Shown one piece after another: positions 44,311 through 58,852 of a stretch of DNA of 64,000 nucleotides (within the stretch, counting starts at the first letter, position 1; every line of letters starts with the position of its first letter). The notes below the pieces were generated by a model. The model saw only the letters and a program-made list of their open reading frames with translations. It did no database searches and had not been told where the DNA came from. This stretch comes from Lepidurus packardi (lineage: Eukaryota > Arthropoda > Branchiopoda > Notostraca > Triopsidae). A program made the position numbers and the translations under genes. Location: assembly GCA_023053545.1 (NCBI GenBank), contig JAKZAN010000005.1, positions 12,400,001 to 12,464,000 of the forward strand, read 5' to 3'.

Positions 44311-47300
44311 TGCCTGCTAAGTGCATCCATTCCCAGATGTACGTTCTGTTCTATACAATCTACCGAGTGACATAAACGGGTGGGTATTCCCCTGGAGAAA
44401 GGAAAGGGGATCTCAGGTCCCCAACAACCCAGAAGCAGTTAGCTTTTCTAAAGTGCCTGGGGGCATTAATCAGGTTCGGAGTTCAGAAAGGCCAACTTGG
44501 CTCACGAGATTCGACTCGACTAAGGTATTCAACCTTAACAGTTGACTTCCTTCCGGAAGTCGCCCCGAACTTCATGAGGTGCTCTTTACAAAGTTACCAG
44601 ATCTATAATGAAGAAAACTCACCAATATGAACGTCCTATCAGAGCGTTCAAGAGTGGGCAGATTCTCTGCTTTTTCTTTGGTGGAGGAGGAGAAGAGGGG
44701 GGTAAGGGTAAAAGACCCAGCAAGCTGGAGCAATTTCCTCTCTCTTTGCTTTCCGTAATGCATTTAGGGTGAGAAGCACGGGAGGGAATCATAGAACTGT
44801 CGAAAAAAAACTATGAAAAGAACCGTGCATCAATATTCCCCTATCGTTCTTTATATATGCCGTTTGATGAGACGCTCGAGCTGGAGTAAAAAAGGAACGC
44901 GGTACAAGAAAGCGGGTTATCCATACCAGATACCACACGACACGGTTCAAAACCTAGCATTATGCAAATACATACAGTACAAGGAGACAGGGACACGGCT
45001 GGGCAAGCATATCAATACTTTTTATTATTGGGGGGAACCCTTTGTTTCTTGACAGTGTTCCAGCTGGTCGTTCCCCTTTGGGGAATCTTCTGCTGCCTCA
45101 AGATTTCCTTCCAGGTCCTTGCCGTATCGTGCGAAGCCGGGCTGAATGTATTATGCGGGTAGGGAGCTTGGAGGCGAGCGTCATCCAACATGGCTTCCAC
45201 GCGACCACGTGGCGCCTGGCGCTAGCTTCTCGATTTCCCTTCAATATCTTCCATCTCTCATATTACACCCTTCAGAAGGTTCTTAAGGAGGAATGAGAGT
45301 GCAACATGGAGTTCGAAGTGAATGGTAGACTTGAGAACTCAAAGTGTCAAGTCGGTAGCTCGGCAGAAGCCTATTTCTGTCTTTACTGTCTTGACTGTCG
45401 TTCGGGGTCCTTCACGCTCTTGTGTGTTTACTGCGTATGAACTATAATGCACCTCTTCAAGTGAGATAGAGGAATGGAGAGAGAGAAAGGCAAAGGAGGT
45501 AAGGATCGCTCGATGAATTCGTCATCACTGTGAAACTCAGTCAGCTGGCGAAGCTTGACTTGATCATCAACTCTCCCGAAAAGCTGATCTCTGTCTTGTC
45601 ACTCTGTTGTATACTCTGTTGTGAGTTCCGTTCGAATTTTCACGGATTGCGGACGATTTCTTTTCCTTCTTTCTTTATTCCATTTTCGTGTCGTTTCCAA
45701 AGAAACTGTCCGTTCGCTTTTTTCATTTCTGCGCTCCGAATCCAATCCAAAAGCTTCAGTTTTTTGGGGTTCCTTAAGGGGTTTGCTAAGTCTGTATTAG
45801 GGCAACGGAGATTAGGGCTTAGGTACGGGACAAAAACGCTTAAGGAAAAAAAAAGAAGAAAAAGTATTAATGCGTAATGCTGCAGCATTGGAAGAAATGT
45901 CAACCGCCAAATCCTTTCATTTTAAATATTTCTTCCGCGTTTTGGCTCTGCAGTAAGTTGGGTTTATCCCAAATACGACGGGCAATACTTTGTAAGGAAG
46001 TTCAGGGAGTCAAATAAACCTGGTAGAAATGTAGAAATATTCAGAAATGTTCAGCTAACCCTGTGCGCCAGCCTTATTAGTCTTGACAGGTTAATCTAAA
46101 ATGGGTGATGAATGTACTGGGCCGTGATTATGAGCCCTGAAGGTGTATTTCGCTTTTAGGAAAATCCGGTGGGAAGCTTAGCGGGGGGAGGGGTCATGGT
46201 CTACGTGGATCCGGGAGCCTTTTTCTACAAGAGAGTCGACGTTGAAGTCAGTGGCCAGATGACATCGAAGGATGAATCTGGCAACGCTGGGAGACAGACC
46301 AGACAGACCATTATCCTAGTATTTTCCAATATCGAAAACGTTATTCTGCGAGACAGACAAGAGAGGGAATCCGAAGCCGAAACGTACGAAGATTGATCCG
46401 GAGATCGAACGAATCATTTTGTGTTTTTCTGCAGCTTCAAAAAAAAAGACCCAAAGAAGCGTTTCTATGCGATGAAATACCCAGGAAGAAACAGATAAGA
46501 TGAGTAATATCGTCGCGTTAATAACCGAATACATTTCTACTTCCCTATGTACATAATCTGCGGTTTCTCTGTATTGTTTCAACGCTGCACTGACATGGGA
46601 AAAGCTTTCTGCAGGTTCCTGCCCTATCTCCTGCTCTCTTGGGAGAAGAGCAGGAGGAAAGCCGGAAAAAAAACAGACGAAAATTTTACCCCTGATAAAG
46701 CACGTGCTTTGAGGCAAAGGAAGGCTTTCGGGCTCCTCTCATCGAAAAAGGTCCTTTTGCTCTATCGTTTTTTCTCTTATTTTCTCTCTCTTCCCAACGT
46801 TGCATAAAGCTTTTTGCTTCTTCAAATCCCCTCTGCTTACTACACAACGCCACCTATCTCGCCTTCAAGACTTATTGCTACTTGACGCCATTAAAGAATG
46901 GGTCTGGGCATAAAGTGAAGAGGTTCCAAATCCATACACTAGGTTTGTGGGTCGAAGGATGTTAAGGATGCTTGTTAAGGAAGGATGTACTATACGGTAC
47001 AGTTATCACCATGTAACAGTACTGTCGTGCAGCTAATCTAATGACTCCACACAGCAATACACGCTAAAGCAGACTCCAATGAATCTCAATGGCAGGTACA
47101 TGCCCCGGAAAACGGTGTACGGTTCACTTATCCCTTTAGTTACAACAGCTGTTGCCCCACAACGAGCTCAACTGGTTTGTCCCCCTAACGGGAATTAGCA
47201 GTAGTAGTGATACTTTGGATGCCAACATGCCGTAGCACAGTACAGTGTATGATAAAGCACCCTAAACTACAAATAGAGTGTACGCAACTTTCATTGTTGC

Positions 47301-47931
47301 TTCTGAAGCTTGTGATGCGCAAGTCAATTTTCAGTGTTGCTTAAGCCAACATGAGAGACGCTTCAAATGCTTCAACAGTGAAATACCCATACAGTACAGT
47401 ACAGTACAGTGTAGAAAGCTTACTGTAGTTTAAATTCTTGGGTTATTTTTCGGTAATTTACAGGATTTTCGCTCATTTAGAAGTGCTTTTCGTTCATGTA
47501 GTCGCTCATATTCGTTCATGTGCTTTTCGTTCATGTTTTGGCTAGTTTCTAAGTATTTTCAAGTAGTTTTGCTGCAGCGGGTTTAAGATAAGTTACTAAG
47601 CTAATTGAAAGTGAGTATTGAGTACAGGTCACGGCTGACGTGCCTGAAAGTGATGGCAAGTTCTTCAAGCTTGGTAATGATCGTATTCAAACTTCGTAAT
47701 CATCGAAATGTATCAATTAGGAACTACCAAACTGCCTTTAAAGGCTACCCTTAACCGTCCCACTGCATTTCAAAACAAACTTGCTGGAGTTTACTGTGTA
47801 CAATCTGTGAAACCATGCCCTGCGGCATTCCACAACGAGGGACCTGGACAACAGAAGCCCCAAGGCAAATGGGTTGAGTACCAGTTTATGGGTACGTAGC
47901 CAAGTTTTCTTTTGGTTGAACTGGCAAAGCA
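44311..47931. other. Intergenic spacer, no supported gene
   Basis: Several 60-130-codon frames on both strands (45530-45877, 46169-46396, 46316-46717 minus) have no recognised motif. The one at 46169 follows an acceptor-like TTTCGCTTTTAG but has no partner exon. CAGTA steps occur at 47388-47411. TTCGTTCATGTGCTTTTCGT-type repeats lie at 47485-47540. Confidence 0.4.
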
Positions 47932-48609
47932 TTGATAGTAAAAGAGGTTACAAAAAGACATTTGAGTTTTCTTTATCGTTCACATAACTTCCACTTGTGG
48001 GCGCCCTTAAAAGGGAACACGTTTAGTTGGTGGGGTTTTTACGGCGACTTCGTTAATCAATATTGGCGTGTGTACATGTGTTTGTATGTGTTTCTGCCGC
48101 GGCAGGGAAGGGAAAAATTCTTTTCTTTTCTAATTGCATTTCATTTAGGAAATTCCGCATGGGAGCTAATTGCTTCTACCAAACGAAGCATGGCATTTCC
48201 CTTTTGTGGGTACTACCAGTACAACCCAAACGCAAATCAACTTGGAAAGGCTTCTCCCTTTCTTACAATTGGACCAGGATGCTCAACACAAGATCGTTTT
48301 ACAACTGTTGGCAAGTTGGGAACTTCATACCGGGCTCCTAGGTGGCAATCAAACGAGAGACGATTCATTAAGGAGGTACTGTTCTTTGGAAGGCTTCAAA
48401 TGAAAACCGAGAAGCCTGAGAGCCTGCGGAGAAAACTTGGAGAGCGTAAAGAGACAACAAAGTTCATTTTGATGGACTTGGAGAGAACCTTCTTTAATTT
48501 TATTTTCTGCATTTTATTCATTTTATACGTTTCATACGTTTTATACACTTTATACCGGGATAATCTTGACAACGCTCAACCTCATTCTAACTATGATACG
48601 CCAAGTTAA
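47932..48609 (+). other. Unassigned open frame of 225 codons
   Basis: The longest uninterrupted frame outside repeats. A good acceptor (CTAATTGCATTTCATTTAG) lies inside it at about 48148, and from there at least two frames stay open for about 180 bp. One reads LERLLPFLQLDQDAQHKIVL, another FPFCGYYQYNPNANQLGKAS. Near its end there is a hydrophobic, tyrosine-rich stretch. I recognise no family. It may be a real exon or a decayed element; the full frame as one protein is doubtful. Confidence 0.2.
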
Positions 48610-50949
48610 TTAGCCATGCTTCTTTGCCATCAGACGAAGAGAAGAACTTGCCAAAGGACCTCAACCAACTTTTCTCCTAACTTCTAACAAAATCCAGGGA
48701 AAGGAAGCTTAAAAAAACATAAGAAAAAAAGAGGAAAACACACTACATGCCAATTTTCCCCTCGCACACACAATAGAACTTGTAAGGTAAAAGAGGATGG
48801 GCGGTCTCCTCCCACCGCAATCAATCTTCGCTTTAACCGCGAATTACTATACATACTAGACGGCATGATTCATTGCTGGTCTCACGCTGCAATATGGTAG
48901 GATTCCCCCGGCACATTTTTTAGATTTATTTTTTGCTTCCAAAGGTAATCAACTTCAACTGGCCCGGTCAATACACTCTTTTCACTTGATTTTTTGCTTT
49001 TTTGGGGGGGGTGTGTACCTGTCTGGACATTTTTCCTACACCGTGCTTTCCGGTACATTGAGAATCCAATAAAGCGAAGCTAACTAACCGTGTCCGCGAG
49101 CAGGAACGGACCAAAGCATGGGAGACAGTACTGAGCAGACCATAGTGCATCAAAGGGAGTTAGGATTACCAGAATGGATACCGCTAAGTGTTCCGTTGCA
49201 GCCCTGCCACTTGCGGTTCCGCTGCTGACGTTGAAAGTAAACACGCAAAGTTGGAACAATCGACTAGGTATCGGTGGGCGTCAGAGTTTAGCTAGGTTAG
49301 GTGATTGTAGACATGTTTACCTGATCATTCGTCTGTTTGTCGTCTGAAGCTGTTAAAGCACGATCACACGTTTCGCTAGTTAGGAGCACGACATAACGGT
49401 GATCCTTTCTGGGGAAGGGGGGCAAACTTGAACATTCGCGGCCACTTGCCGGAAACAAGAGGAACGAAGGACAAGTTTACGACTGATTTTGGGGTTCGCA
49501 CGCACTGGTGGTTCTTAGGCATCGGTGGGAGTTGTCGCCGCACGAAGCGCCTCTACGGTGGCTACTGATTTAGGACGGGTCGAGGGAGGGCAAGTTAAAT
49601 GCAACGCCGAGGTAGAGAGAGCTGTTGTGGTGAAGGTGGCCAGACGAAATGCGCATAGCCCAAAACCCCATGTGACGCCTGGTCTTAGAGGCAAGGCAGG
49701 CGTACAACCACGTCTTTGGCGCCGTTTTGATCCCCTTAGGCTAGGGATGTGTGTATCTGGGTGTGTAGCCCCTGGACAGGACGTAACAGGGGAGGGTGAG
49801 CCAACCAGACGTCTTAACTCAAGTTTGTGTGACACACAGAGATCGATGATCTATCTTTTTTCTATTTGCAGCAGAGTGTGGGGGAAAAACAGAAAAAGAC
49901 ACAGACGGTTCAGTTCACATGGATGCTTGGCAGCCAGGTACGTACAAGGTGCAAGGGACAGGTGATGAAGTGCACCCTGATCTTGGAAACGGGATTGCCT
50001 TCTCAGGTTCTCACGCTAAAAGCTTGTATTAGATGGACCGTTTGGATCTTTGCCTTCCGCTTGCTTATCTGTTAAGCAGAAACAGAGATCCACATACGAG
50101 ATTGTATTGTGGCTGGTTTTCCGGTACGCAAATTGGGTTGAGAAAGTTGGGAAAGGGAGGATTTAGAGAGGAAATAGAAACTCGTTTTTCATTCGGCCCA
50201 GCTCCTGCATAGTTTCATTACTTGGTCGACATAACGGCGTAAATGCTTTACGGCAGCTCCTAAATCTCTTAAGGGAGTTAGGCGATGCAGATGCACCTTG
50301 CGCCTCCTTAGTAAGACGGAGGAGTTACACACCCCCTGCTCGAGGTATGAGTCATAAGCGCAGATATCCCAGAGCATTGACGAGGCGCGAAAGAACAAGA
50401 AAAGGAGGGTGGAGGGTGAGACCCTACCAATGTCAAAATCGATATTGTGCACTCTGAGAGGGGGGTTTCGCTTCTCGTTAGAACGGAGCCTTCTCTAGTT
50501 GCAAAAGAGGAGGGCTCGATGCTATTTGTCTAATTTCTGGAATTAAAAGCCGAAGTGGCTCTAACCCGGCTACGGTTTTTGTTGAGGCACCATGGGCACA
50601 ACAATGAAACCCTTGAGACTTTAGCAGGAATTAATCTAGCTTACTTCACGAATTCTATATCTTCAAGTGACGTACCTGCCTTTCTTATAGCGTTTCAATT
50701 GTATCTCAGCCAGGGAAATTTCACTATACACAAATAAAAACAACATGATGACTTTTTGTTTAGCGCGAATTCCCATAAACAAGCCATCAGCGCCGCCCGT
50801 AAGCAATGAATAGTTAGAAGCAACGGACGCTTGATAGCGCTGGAGTGCTAAAGCACAGGCCAAGGGAACTGCCCTCCCCCTGGCTTGTCCAACCTAGCTG
50901 CTCCCTAACCAAAAAGAGATACTAGTAAGACCGGGCTTCTCAGCTCGCA
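48610..50949. other. Intergenic spacer between unassigned frame and RpS9
   Basis: A GC-rich block at 49500-49830 is open on both strands (146 codons plus, 106 minus) but without recognised motifs. A minus-strand 87-codon frame at 50189-50452 is also unassigned. Exact CAACAATGAA lies at 50599. Confidence 0.35.
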
Positions 50950-50988
50950 TTCTTTCCGTGGAAGGTCCTCCTATCGAGTGGTGTTTAG
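50950..50988 (+). promoter_or_regulatory. RpS9: TCT-type initiator and 5'-UTR exon of RpS9
   Basis: TTCTTTCC at 50950-50957 matches the polypyrimidine TCT initiator of animal ribosomal-protein genes, with the start predicted at C 50952. The following 37 nt end in TTTAG before the donor GTAAGC at 50989. Together with the acceptor CTTTTGACAG at 51441-51450 this predicts a non-coding first exon and a 462-bp intron. The transcript would start with a TOP tract, which places it under growth-dependent translation control. Inference from consensus only. Confidence 0.5.
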
Positions 50989-51454
50989 GTAAGCTGGGGT
51001 GACGATTCTTTTCGTAATTTTCCTAAACTTACAAATTGTTGTAAAAGTGCGTTGTTTGTTTCTAACTTTACAAAGAATCATCCAAACTATCAAGTGCCCT
51101 AGTTTTTATTGTCGGATGGTTAATTTTAAGACGGATACTTGAAGATTAAACTTGGACCGCATTGTGGGTGACGCAGCGAAAACGTGTTAAAATTGTGTTA
51201 GAATGCGGTTATTACCCTTGCTACAGAATTTATTTAATTTCATTGTTGGAATTAGATCACCATTGCGAGGGAAAAGCAAAATCCATGTTCTAATCTCAAC
51301 TGAATTACACATGTTCAGTTTGGTTCGTGCCATGGACACATTTCTAGTTACACAACCGTATAGAATCCTTAAATTACATCTATGACTAGCGTTATTAGTT
51401 CAGTTATCGTCCTATTAAAGCTGTTAGTAATCGAGTTTTCCTTTTGACAGATAA

Positions 51455-52773
<1,319 letters not shown>

Positions 52774-52814
52774 ACATGGACTTGTTTCACCATTGGTACA
52801 AATAATACAATGGA

Positions 52815-52820
52815 ATTAAA
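52815..52820 (+). terminator. Probable RpS9 polyadenylation signal ATTAAA
   Basis: ATTAAA lies 42 nt after the RpS9 stop codon. A short 3'-UTR is usual for ribosomal-protein mRNAs. No other canonical signal is close. Confidence 0.45.
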
Positions 52821-54889
52821 AAAAACACTGCGTTGCAATTTACTCTCTTTTTTTCTTCCAGTACTTTTTAATTAAATATTCCATTAATTTATTTCATATA
52901 ATTTAATTTATTTTCAAAAAAATTTTATGAAATATATTTTTCAATAATATGTTTATATAATCTTTCAATATATTTCACCGTATATTTCATTAAGATATGT
53001 AATTCATTTTAAGATTTTAGGTAGTTATAAGCAGTTAAGTTCATCAAACTCAGAGTTATCTTTTCCAATAACTAGTTTAACATCCATAAAATAAAAATAT
53101 TTTAAATTAAAAACGTTAAAGTATATAAGTTCATTAAACATAAATTCTATATATTTAGTCAAGGATTCTGTATATTTCATTACATCATTTTATTTTCACA
53201 TTTTTAAGATAGAATTAAGCTTGTAGGTAGTGATAAGTTTGTCAGATTCAAGGTATTCGTTTATTGGTTTCATATGATATACTAATTTTACTAGTTTGTT
53301 ATTATAATCTCTATATAGTTATAATAAAGTACTTAAGTTATAATAAAGTACTCAAGTAATAAAGTATAGTATTCAAAATATAGTACTCATAATATAGTAT
53401 TATAGTATCATAGTATAGTATATAGTATCATAGTATAGTACTCATAATATAGTATTCAAAATAACACTAATGTATGAGTGTAACACTTCTAACTCAATGT
53501 ATGAGTTAGAACAAACTTCAGTAAGAATCATTCGAGTTTATCCAAAGGATGAGTTTATTAGATCATTTTTTTTTCAGAAAATTTGATTTTGATTCTTAGG
53601 ATTCTTTGCTTAAAGAGAGACAAATTGATTTATGGAACAACGAATGTCCTGTTTCATTGAAGCGTTGTAAAATGTTAAGTAGTGAAAATTTGCCATTTCC
53701 TCGTTTCGCAAAGCAGGAAATTATGGATTAGCTTAATACTATATTATCGTTGTTTCTCTTTTTTTTTACAATTTTGTAAGCTTTTTTTCCCCCGCAGTCG
53801 GAGATTAGGTTACAATGTTTCCGTCGTAGGTTTAAAAACCCGCTTCGAACCAGCCAAGTGTTTAAGAACCTTTTCACGCTAAGGATTTTTTCCTGCCCAG
53901 ATTTGTTAAGATAATGAGACGTGGGAAAATGAAACCTGCTAGGGCAAGTTTTTAATCCCTTAAGACAACACACAACTTTTAAACGTATTTACTACGTCGT
54001 TATGGTCTACTTGAATTACTAACCGTTCTATCGCCGTATTTTACTTTCGTTTCATTTCTTTTCTTTTTAGAAAATTTAGTTTGGATAAATATTTCGGATC
54101 ATAAACAAAGCAAATGATGACGTTTTGATATGTAGTTTACCAAGTTATTACTAGAAAGTAATACCTAATTACTAGGCGTTTTAACGCCCTATTTTAATTT
54201 CATTTTTTTCATTTCATTTTAGAAGGAATAGTTTGGAAGTTTTTTAATTTCAGTTTTTTCAGTTTAGTTTGGAAGATAGTAAGGAAGGCAAATGGTGGCG
54301 TTTTGATGGATAGTTTGAGCAAGTTATTACTCAAAAGTAATGTAACAGGTGCTAACGCCTTGTTTGACCTTCTGCGAGACCTTAATCAAACTGCCCTCTC
54401 CTTCCCATTAATGGCGCTCCGAGTGTTTATTAGCTTTGTTTGTCTTAGTCACGTCGTTCAATTTTCCCACACTTAGTAAGTAAACAGGTGGTAAGGGCGA
54501 TTCTGCTTGAAACCGCAGATAGCCAGGCGGTTTCATTGGACGCGTTTCATAAGCCCCATCATGTCAGCTTAATGTGATGCAAGTCACGTGGTAAAGGATC
54601 TGTCTTGCCTTTCAAATTTGGTCTGCCTCAAACTGGTAGTGGAAGCTTCTCTATGCGGGATTCGCAGTTTGACAGCTTATACGCATCTGGTTTTAACGCA
54701 GACCCGTTCCAAATGCGTTCCCAAAATTAAGCGGATCATGCTTTTCACTATTCAGAAAACTATCTAACTTTAACATTAATACAATCTTTAACCGCTGTAA
54801 TTCGCTCTTTGAATACAAAGTAGGTATATCAGGAGTTCAGCAATTATATATAAATCAGTTGTGAAGTAAAGTAAATTGCAATCTTAAAT
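52821..54889. other. AT-rich spacer 3' of RpS9
   Basis: 52850-53660 is strongly AT-rich, with ATAGTATCATAGTATAGTA-type repeats at 53340-53460. A diverged pair of ~150-bp segments (about 54020-54170 and 54180-54350) share AGCAAATGATGACGTTTTGA- and AAGTTATTACTAGAAAGTAAT-like phrases. No gene recognised. Confidence 0.55.
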
Positions 54890-55530
54890 GACTTAAAAGT
54901 TTATAGTAGTTTAGCTAGTTTGTAAAGTTTATAGTAGTTTAGATAGTTTGTAAAGTTTATAGTAGTTTAGATAGTTTGCAAAGTTTATAGTAGTTTAAAT
55001 AGTTTGCAAAGTTTATGGTAGTTTAGATAGTTTGTAAAGTTTATAGTAGTTTAGATAGTTTGTAAAGTTTATAATAGTTTAGACAGTTTGTAAAGTTTAT
55101 AGTAGTTTAGATAGTTTGTAAAGTTTATAGTAGTTTAGACAGTTTGTAAAGTTTATAGTAGTTTAGACAGTTTGTAAAGTTTATAGTAGTTTAGATAGTT
55201 TGCAAAGTTTATAGTAGTTTAGATAGTTTGTAAAGTTTAAGGTAGTTTAGATAGTTTGTAAAGTTTATAGTAGTTTAGATAGTTTGTAAAGTTTATAGTA
55301 GTTTAGATAGTTTGTAAAGTTTATATTAGTTTAGATAGTTTGTAAAGTTTATAGTAGTTTAGCTAGTTTGTAAAGTTTATAGTAGTTTAGATAGTTTGTA
55401 AAGTTTATAGTAGTTTAGCTAGTTTTTAAAGTTTATATTAGTTTAGATAGTTTGTAAAGTTTATAGTAGTTTAGATAGTTTGTAAAGTTTATAGTAGTTT
55501 AGATAGTTTGTAAAGTTTATATTAGTTCCT
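54890..55530. repeat. 28-bp minisatellite, about 22 copies
   Basis: The consensus unit joins GTTTATAGTAGTTTAGATAG and TTTGTAAA, 28 bp. Variants have GCTAG or GACAG in place of GATAG, and CAAA in place of TAAA. There are no spacers, so it is not a CRISPR. It ends near 55525. Confidence 0.96.
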
Positions 55531-56437
55531 CAATTACCTATTTTACACTATTGATCTGATTTGATTTGATTGCACTACTTTTGATCTGTGGTTTGTTAGT
55601 GTTTGATTAAGACGCCAAGTTCTTTGGCCTCGCAGGTAACCCCTTGAGCTTGAGTCAGGCCAGGCTGTCACCGAGCTTGCAGAAACCCAGGCGGGTTGCG
55701 CTTATTGAAACCGACCAAAGTCCATCCGAATGGGCTTGTTAGGAGTCACCACTAGCATTGACTGCAACCTCATAAGGCAGTGTGTCAATACAAGCGGATA
55801 GGGGCGCTCTGGAAAGAGTTATGGATAGGACATTGTGGACATTGCTCGCCCACATCCCTTCAAACTGGTTAATACTAGTTGCGCGCCTATCATAGTCAAA
55901 ATATATATACATTTCCTCGTTCCGGTCCTCCTATCAGTCAGAGGGGAGTCTTTGAAACGGTTCTCGTTCCTGTATTGACCCAGGCATTATGCGATCCTAA
56001 TCTCTTAGCTTCCAAATCTGCTTAGCAAACGGTAGCGCTTTGTTTTGATGCGAGGTTCCTTTGCAGTCTATATATTCTTGTCCCAGTCCGAACTCTTGAG
56101 CTTTTTGCGAGCTTCTCGGGGTATTCGTACAGTACAGTTACTCCCAACCTCGGCCTTGCAGTACAGTACGTGGATGGAATCTGCAAATCCTTGGGGCGTG
56201 AAAGGTTTTAACTGTATTTGCAAATTGAAAGTTCTTTTATCTTCATTGCGCAAACTGTCTTATTGACTTGTCGCGTCACCTTTTCTGTCTGAATGTCCTT
56301 TTTTGCCAACAAGAAAAATTGCTGACAGAATTGAATCTTTCAGCAATCCGGGTACCTTGCCCCCATTTAGGATTGCTCATTGCTCCGACACAAGACATAA
56401 ACACTCTAGAAGGATTTTAGCGATACTTTGACTTCCC
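55531..56437. other. Spacer, no supported gene
   Basis: Contains a GTACAGTACAG-type patch at 56127-56170. A 73-codon frame at 56045-56266 is unrecognised. Confidence 0.4.
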
Positions 56438-56880
56438 TTTACAAGCTCTATTCTCTTTTTTCGAAACAAACTATTCTTTCCAAGTACAAGTACAATGACT
56501 TGGCACAAATCAGCAATAGTGTTATTTTTCTAGTTAATCGGTTCCTTTACTTACTACTTTACTTTACTTTACCTTACTTACTACTTTACTTTACGACGTT
56601 ACTTTACTTTACTTTACTACGTTACTTTACTTTACTTTACTTTTTTTATTTACTTATTATTTACTTATATTTACTTATATTTACTTATTACTTTACTTAT
56701 ATTTACTTATTACTTTACTTATTACTTTATTACGTTACTTTACTTACTACTTTACTTATTACTTTACTTTACAAGCTCTATTCTCTTTTTCGAAACAAAC
56801 TATTCTTTCCAAGTACAAGGTACAATGACTTGGCACAAATCAGTGTAATAGGGTTCTTTTTCTAGTTAATCGGTTGTTTT
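56438..56880. repeat. TTACTTTAC-type array flanked by a ~104-bp direct repeat
   Basis: A TTACTTTACTTTAC/TTACTTAT array at about 56547-56770 is bounded on both sides by the same ~104-bp segment, from ACAAGCTCTATTCTCTTTTT to TTTTCTAGTTAATCGGTT (about 56440 and 56771 onward). The long plus frame here (145 codons) is low-complexity Tyr/Leu/Thr and is an artefact. Confidence 0.9.
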
Positions 56881-58478
56881 TTCGAGTCATAGGAAGCTTC
56901 TCTAGTATATAGGTCCATAATAGCTAGTACCAGGCATTGGTGGGTACCAAAAGTTTCCACGAGTAGGGAACCAAGGAAAAAGGGGGATTTTCCAAGTTCC
57001 TGAACCTAAAAGTTCGTCAGGCGTTTTCGTTTTCTTGCGGTTTGGTCCCAATGTGGCTGAAGTAATCGCAATTTCCTGTCCCTCAGTGTCTCTCAATCGA
57101 TTTCGTTTCGTCCTTTCAGTCGTGTGGAGCATGTCTAATTAGAAGATGCTGTACCGCGTTGCTTGGGTGTGGATTGTACCGATGGGAAGTTGCCATGCAG
57201 CTTTTCCTGCTCCTTTGGGCTCTTTGCAAGTTGTCATGCTATGCACGCTCTGCTGCATATATGAAATCAAAAAAAGCCACCGCGTATTTTTTTTTAAATT
57301 TTATTTCCCTTCTTTTTCTTTTCTGGAAGTCTTAAAGAGCTCCTTTTTTGAAGTGTAAGTACCCCCCACCAAACTGGGGAGTAATGGGACAAGGGAGCTG
57401 TGCAAAAGTGAAGAACGAAGCGTTTCAGAGATGAGAGGAAGAAGGAGAAGAGGAGAGATACTTGGCGTATAAAACGAGGCGGAAAGATGGGACGAAACGA
57501 GGTGGCAAGTAGCGTTGCGTTGCGTGAATATTGTGTGGCTGTTATTGGGGACTCGGTTTTCTTGATAACGTGGGGGGGAAAGGGGGGTTGACTTGCAGTG
57601 TTGGTAACTGTACGAAAAGGGAATGGAAAGCCCGACCCCAAGTAAGACTTCTCTTATCTTGGGCGCTCTCTACTCACTACGCAAAACTTGGGAATGGAAG
57701 GGACCAAAGGCAATGCTATGGGAGCTAAAAGAGCCCTGGCAACGCAAGAACAGCGAACCCAACGGGAGTCCCGGTCTTTTAAAACTTTAGCTCGACGAAA
57801 ACCTCCCGCATAGTTTTAAAGAGCCGAGGTGTCTAGCAGTTGGATTGTAGTCGACTGACGACCGTCCAGACAGTGACTCCTATTCCTTGCTAAACGTGTG
57901 GCCTTTCCAGAACTTGGTGTGATCATTCCCCACCCTTTTGGGTTTAGCACTTTTTCAAACCAAGCTTCACACAATTAGTTCGTGGTCTTGTGTAAACAGT
58001 GCCTTAACCTCCCAACAACGAATTCTTAGCACCCTTGTTATTGGTGGTTTTTTCGCCAACGAACAAATTTCGTTGCTGAGCTTCCTGCTTGTAGTCCGCG
58101 TCGCTATAAGCGTCGCGTCGCCCTTAACTTTCACATACAATAACGGCGACAAATTGATTCCTTTTTAATGCCATGAACATATAGAATGTGACTAGCATTA
58201 GCAAATGTGACGTTACTGCAATTCCCGATCGACCCGGGATAAGACTTTGGGGGGCATTAACAAAAAAACGTGCCATAATTAGTAGCATTGCATTGTAGAA
58301 AAGAAAAAACACTGTTCCCCACTTCTACCTCAGACATCCTATTGTTACGTTGGCTTTTCTTTTCGTCAAATCCTTGAAGCTTGACGTACAAAAAACGAAA
58401 GAGAGATTGAATTTCTTGCCATTGTATTCCTAACGACAAAAAACCAAAACGCCTGGTCCGGGTACAAGGTAGGGGGTT
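56881..58478. other. Spacer upstream of the Kir gene
   Basis: Presumably holds the Kir promoter or 5'-UTR, but no TATA, initiator or untranslated exon could be assigned. Several short frames on both strands are unrecognised. Confidence 0.35.
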
Positions 58479-58852
58479 ATGACGCAAAGCGATGAAGCAG
58501 AGCAAACGGCCGTTTGGCAACAATTACTCCCGACCAGCAATTCCGATCCGACCCTAGTGAGCAGCAGTACATCACCTCACCACGTCAACTTCCAAGACGA
58601 CGTCGGCCTACCCCATGAAGCCCACCATCATAGTCTGGGCAATGGCGCGTACCTGAACGGGAAACCGAGGAGTTCCAGTTTCTCCCGTTCGGTCGTCAAG
58701 TTTTTGCCCTTCCGAAAAAAGAGCCATGAGATGAACGGCGACGTCGAGGCCAATAGCAACACTAATCTGACCGGCAGCGTTATGGAGAAAATTGAAAAGG
58801 AAAAGAGCAAACGAAGCGAATCTGAGCCACCTCCGACTAGCCCCTTGCTCAA
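58479..58852 (+). CDS. Irk: Kir exon 1 (variable N-terminus)
   Basis: From ATG 58479 to the donor GTACGT, phase 2. Ser/His/Lys-rich cytosolic region without known domain; SFSRSVVKFLPFRKK could be a membrane-near basic helix. Confidence 0.88.

Noticed and set aside
49515-49965. Overlapping frames of 146 (plus) and 106 (minus) codons
   Set aside because: The block is GC-rich, which lowers stop frequency on both strands; neither product shows a known motif or splice context.
54890-55530. CRISPR-like regular array
   Set aside because: The 28-bp units are contiguous without unique spacers, and the DNA is animal nuclear; it is a minisatellite.
56428-56865. 145-codon Tyr/Leu-rich frame
   Set aside because: Low-complexity translation of the TTACTTTAC array.
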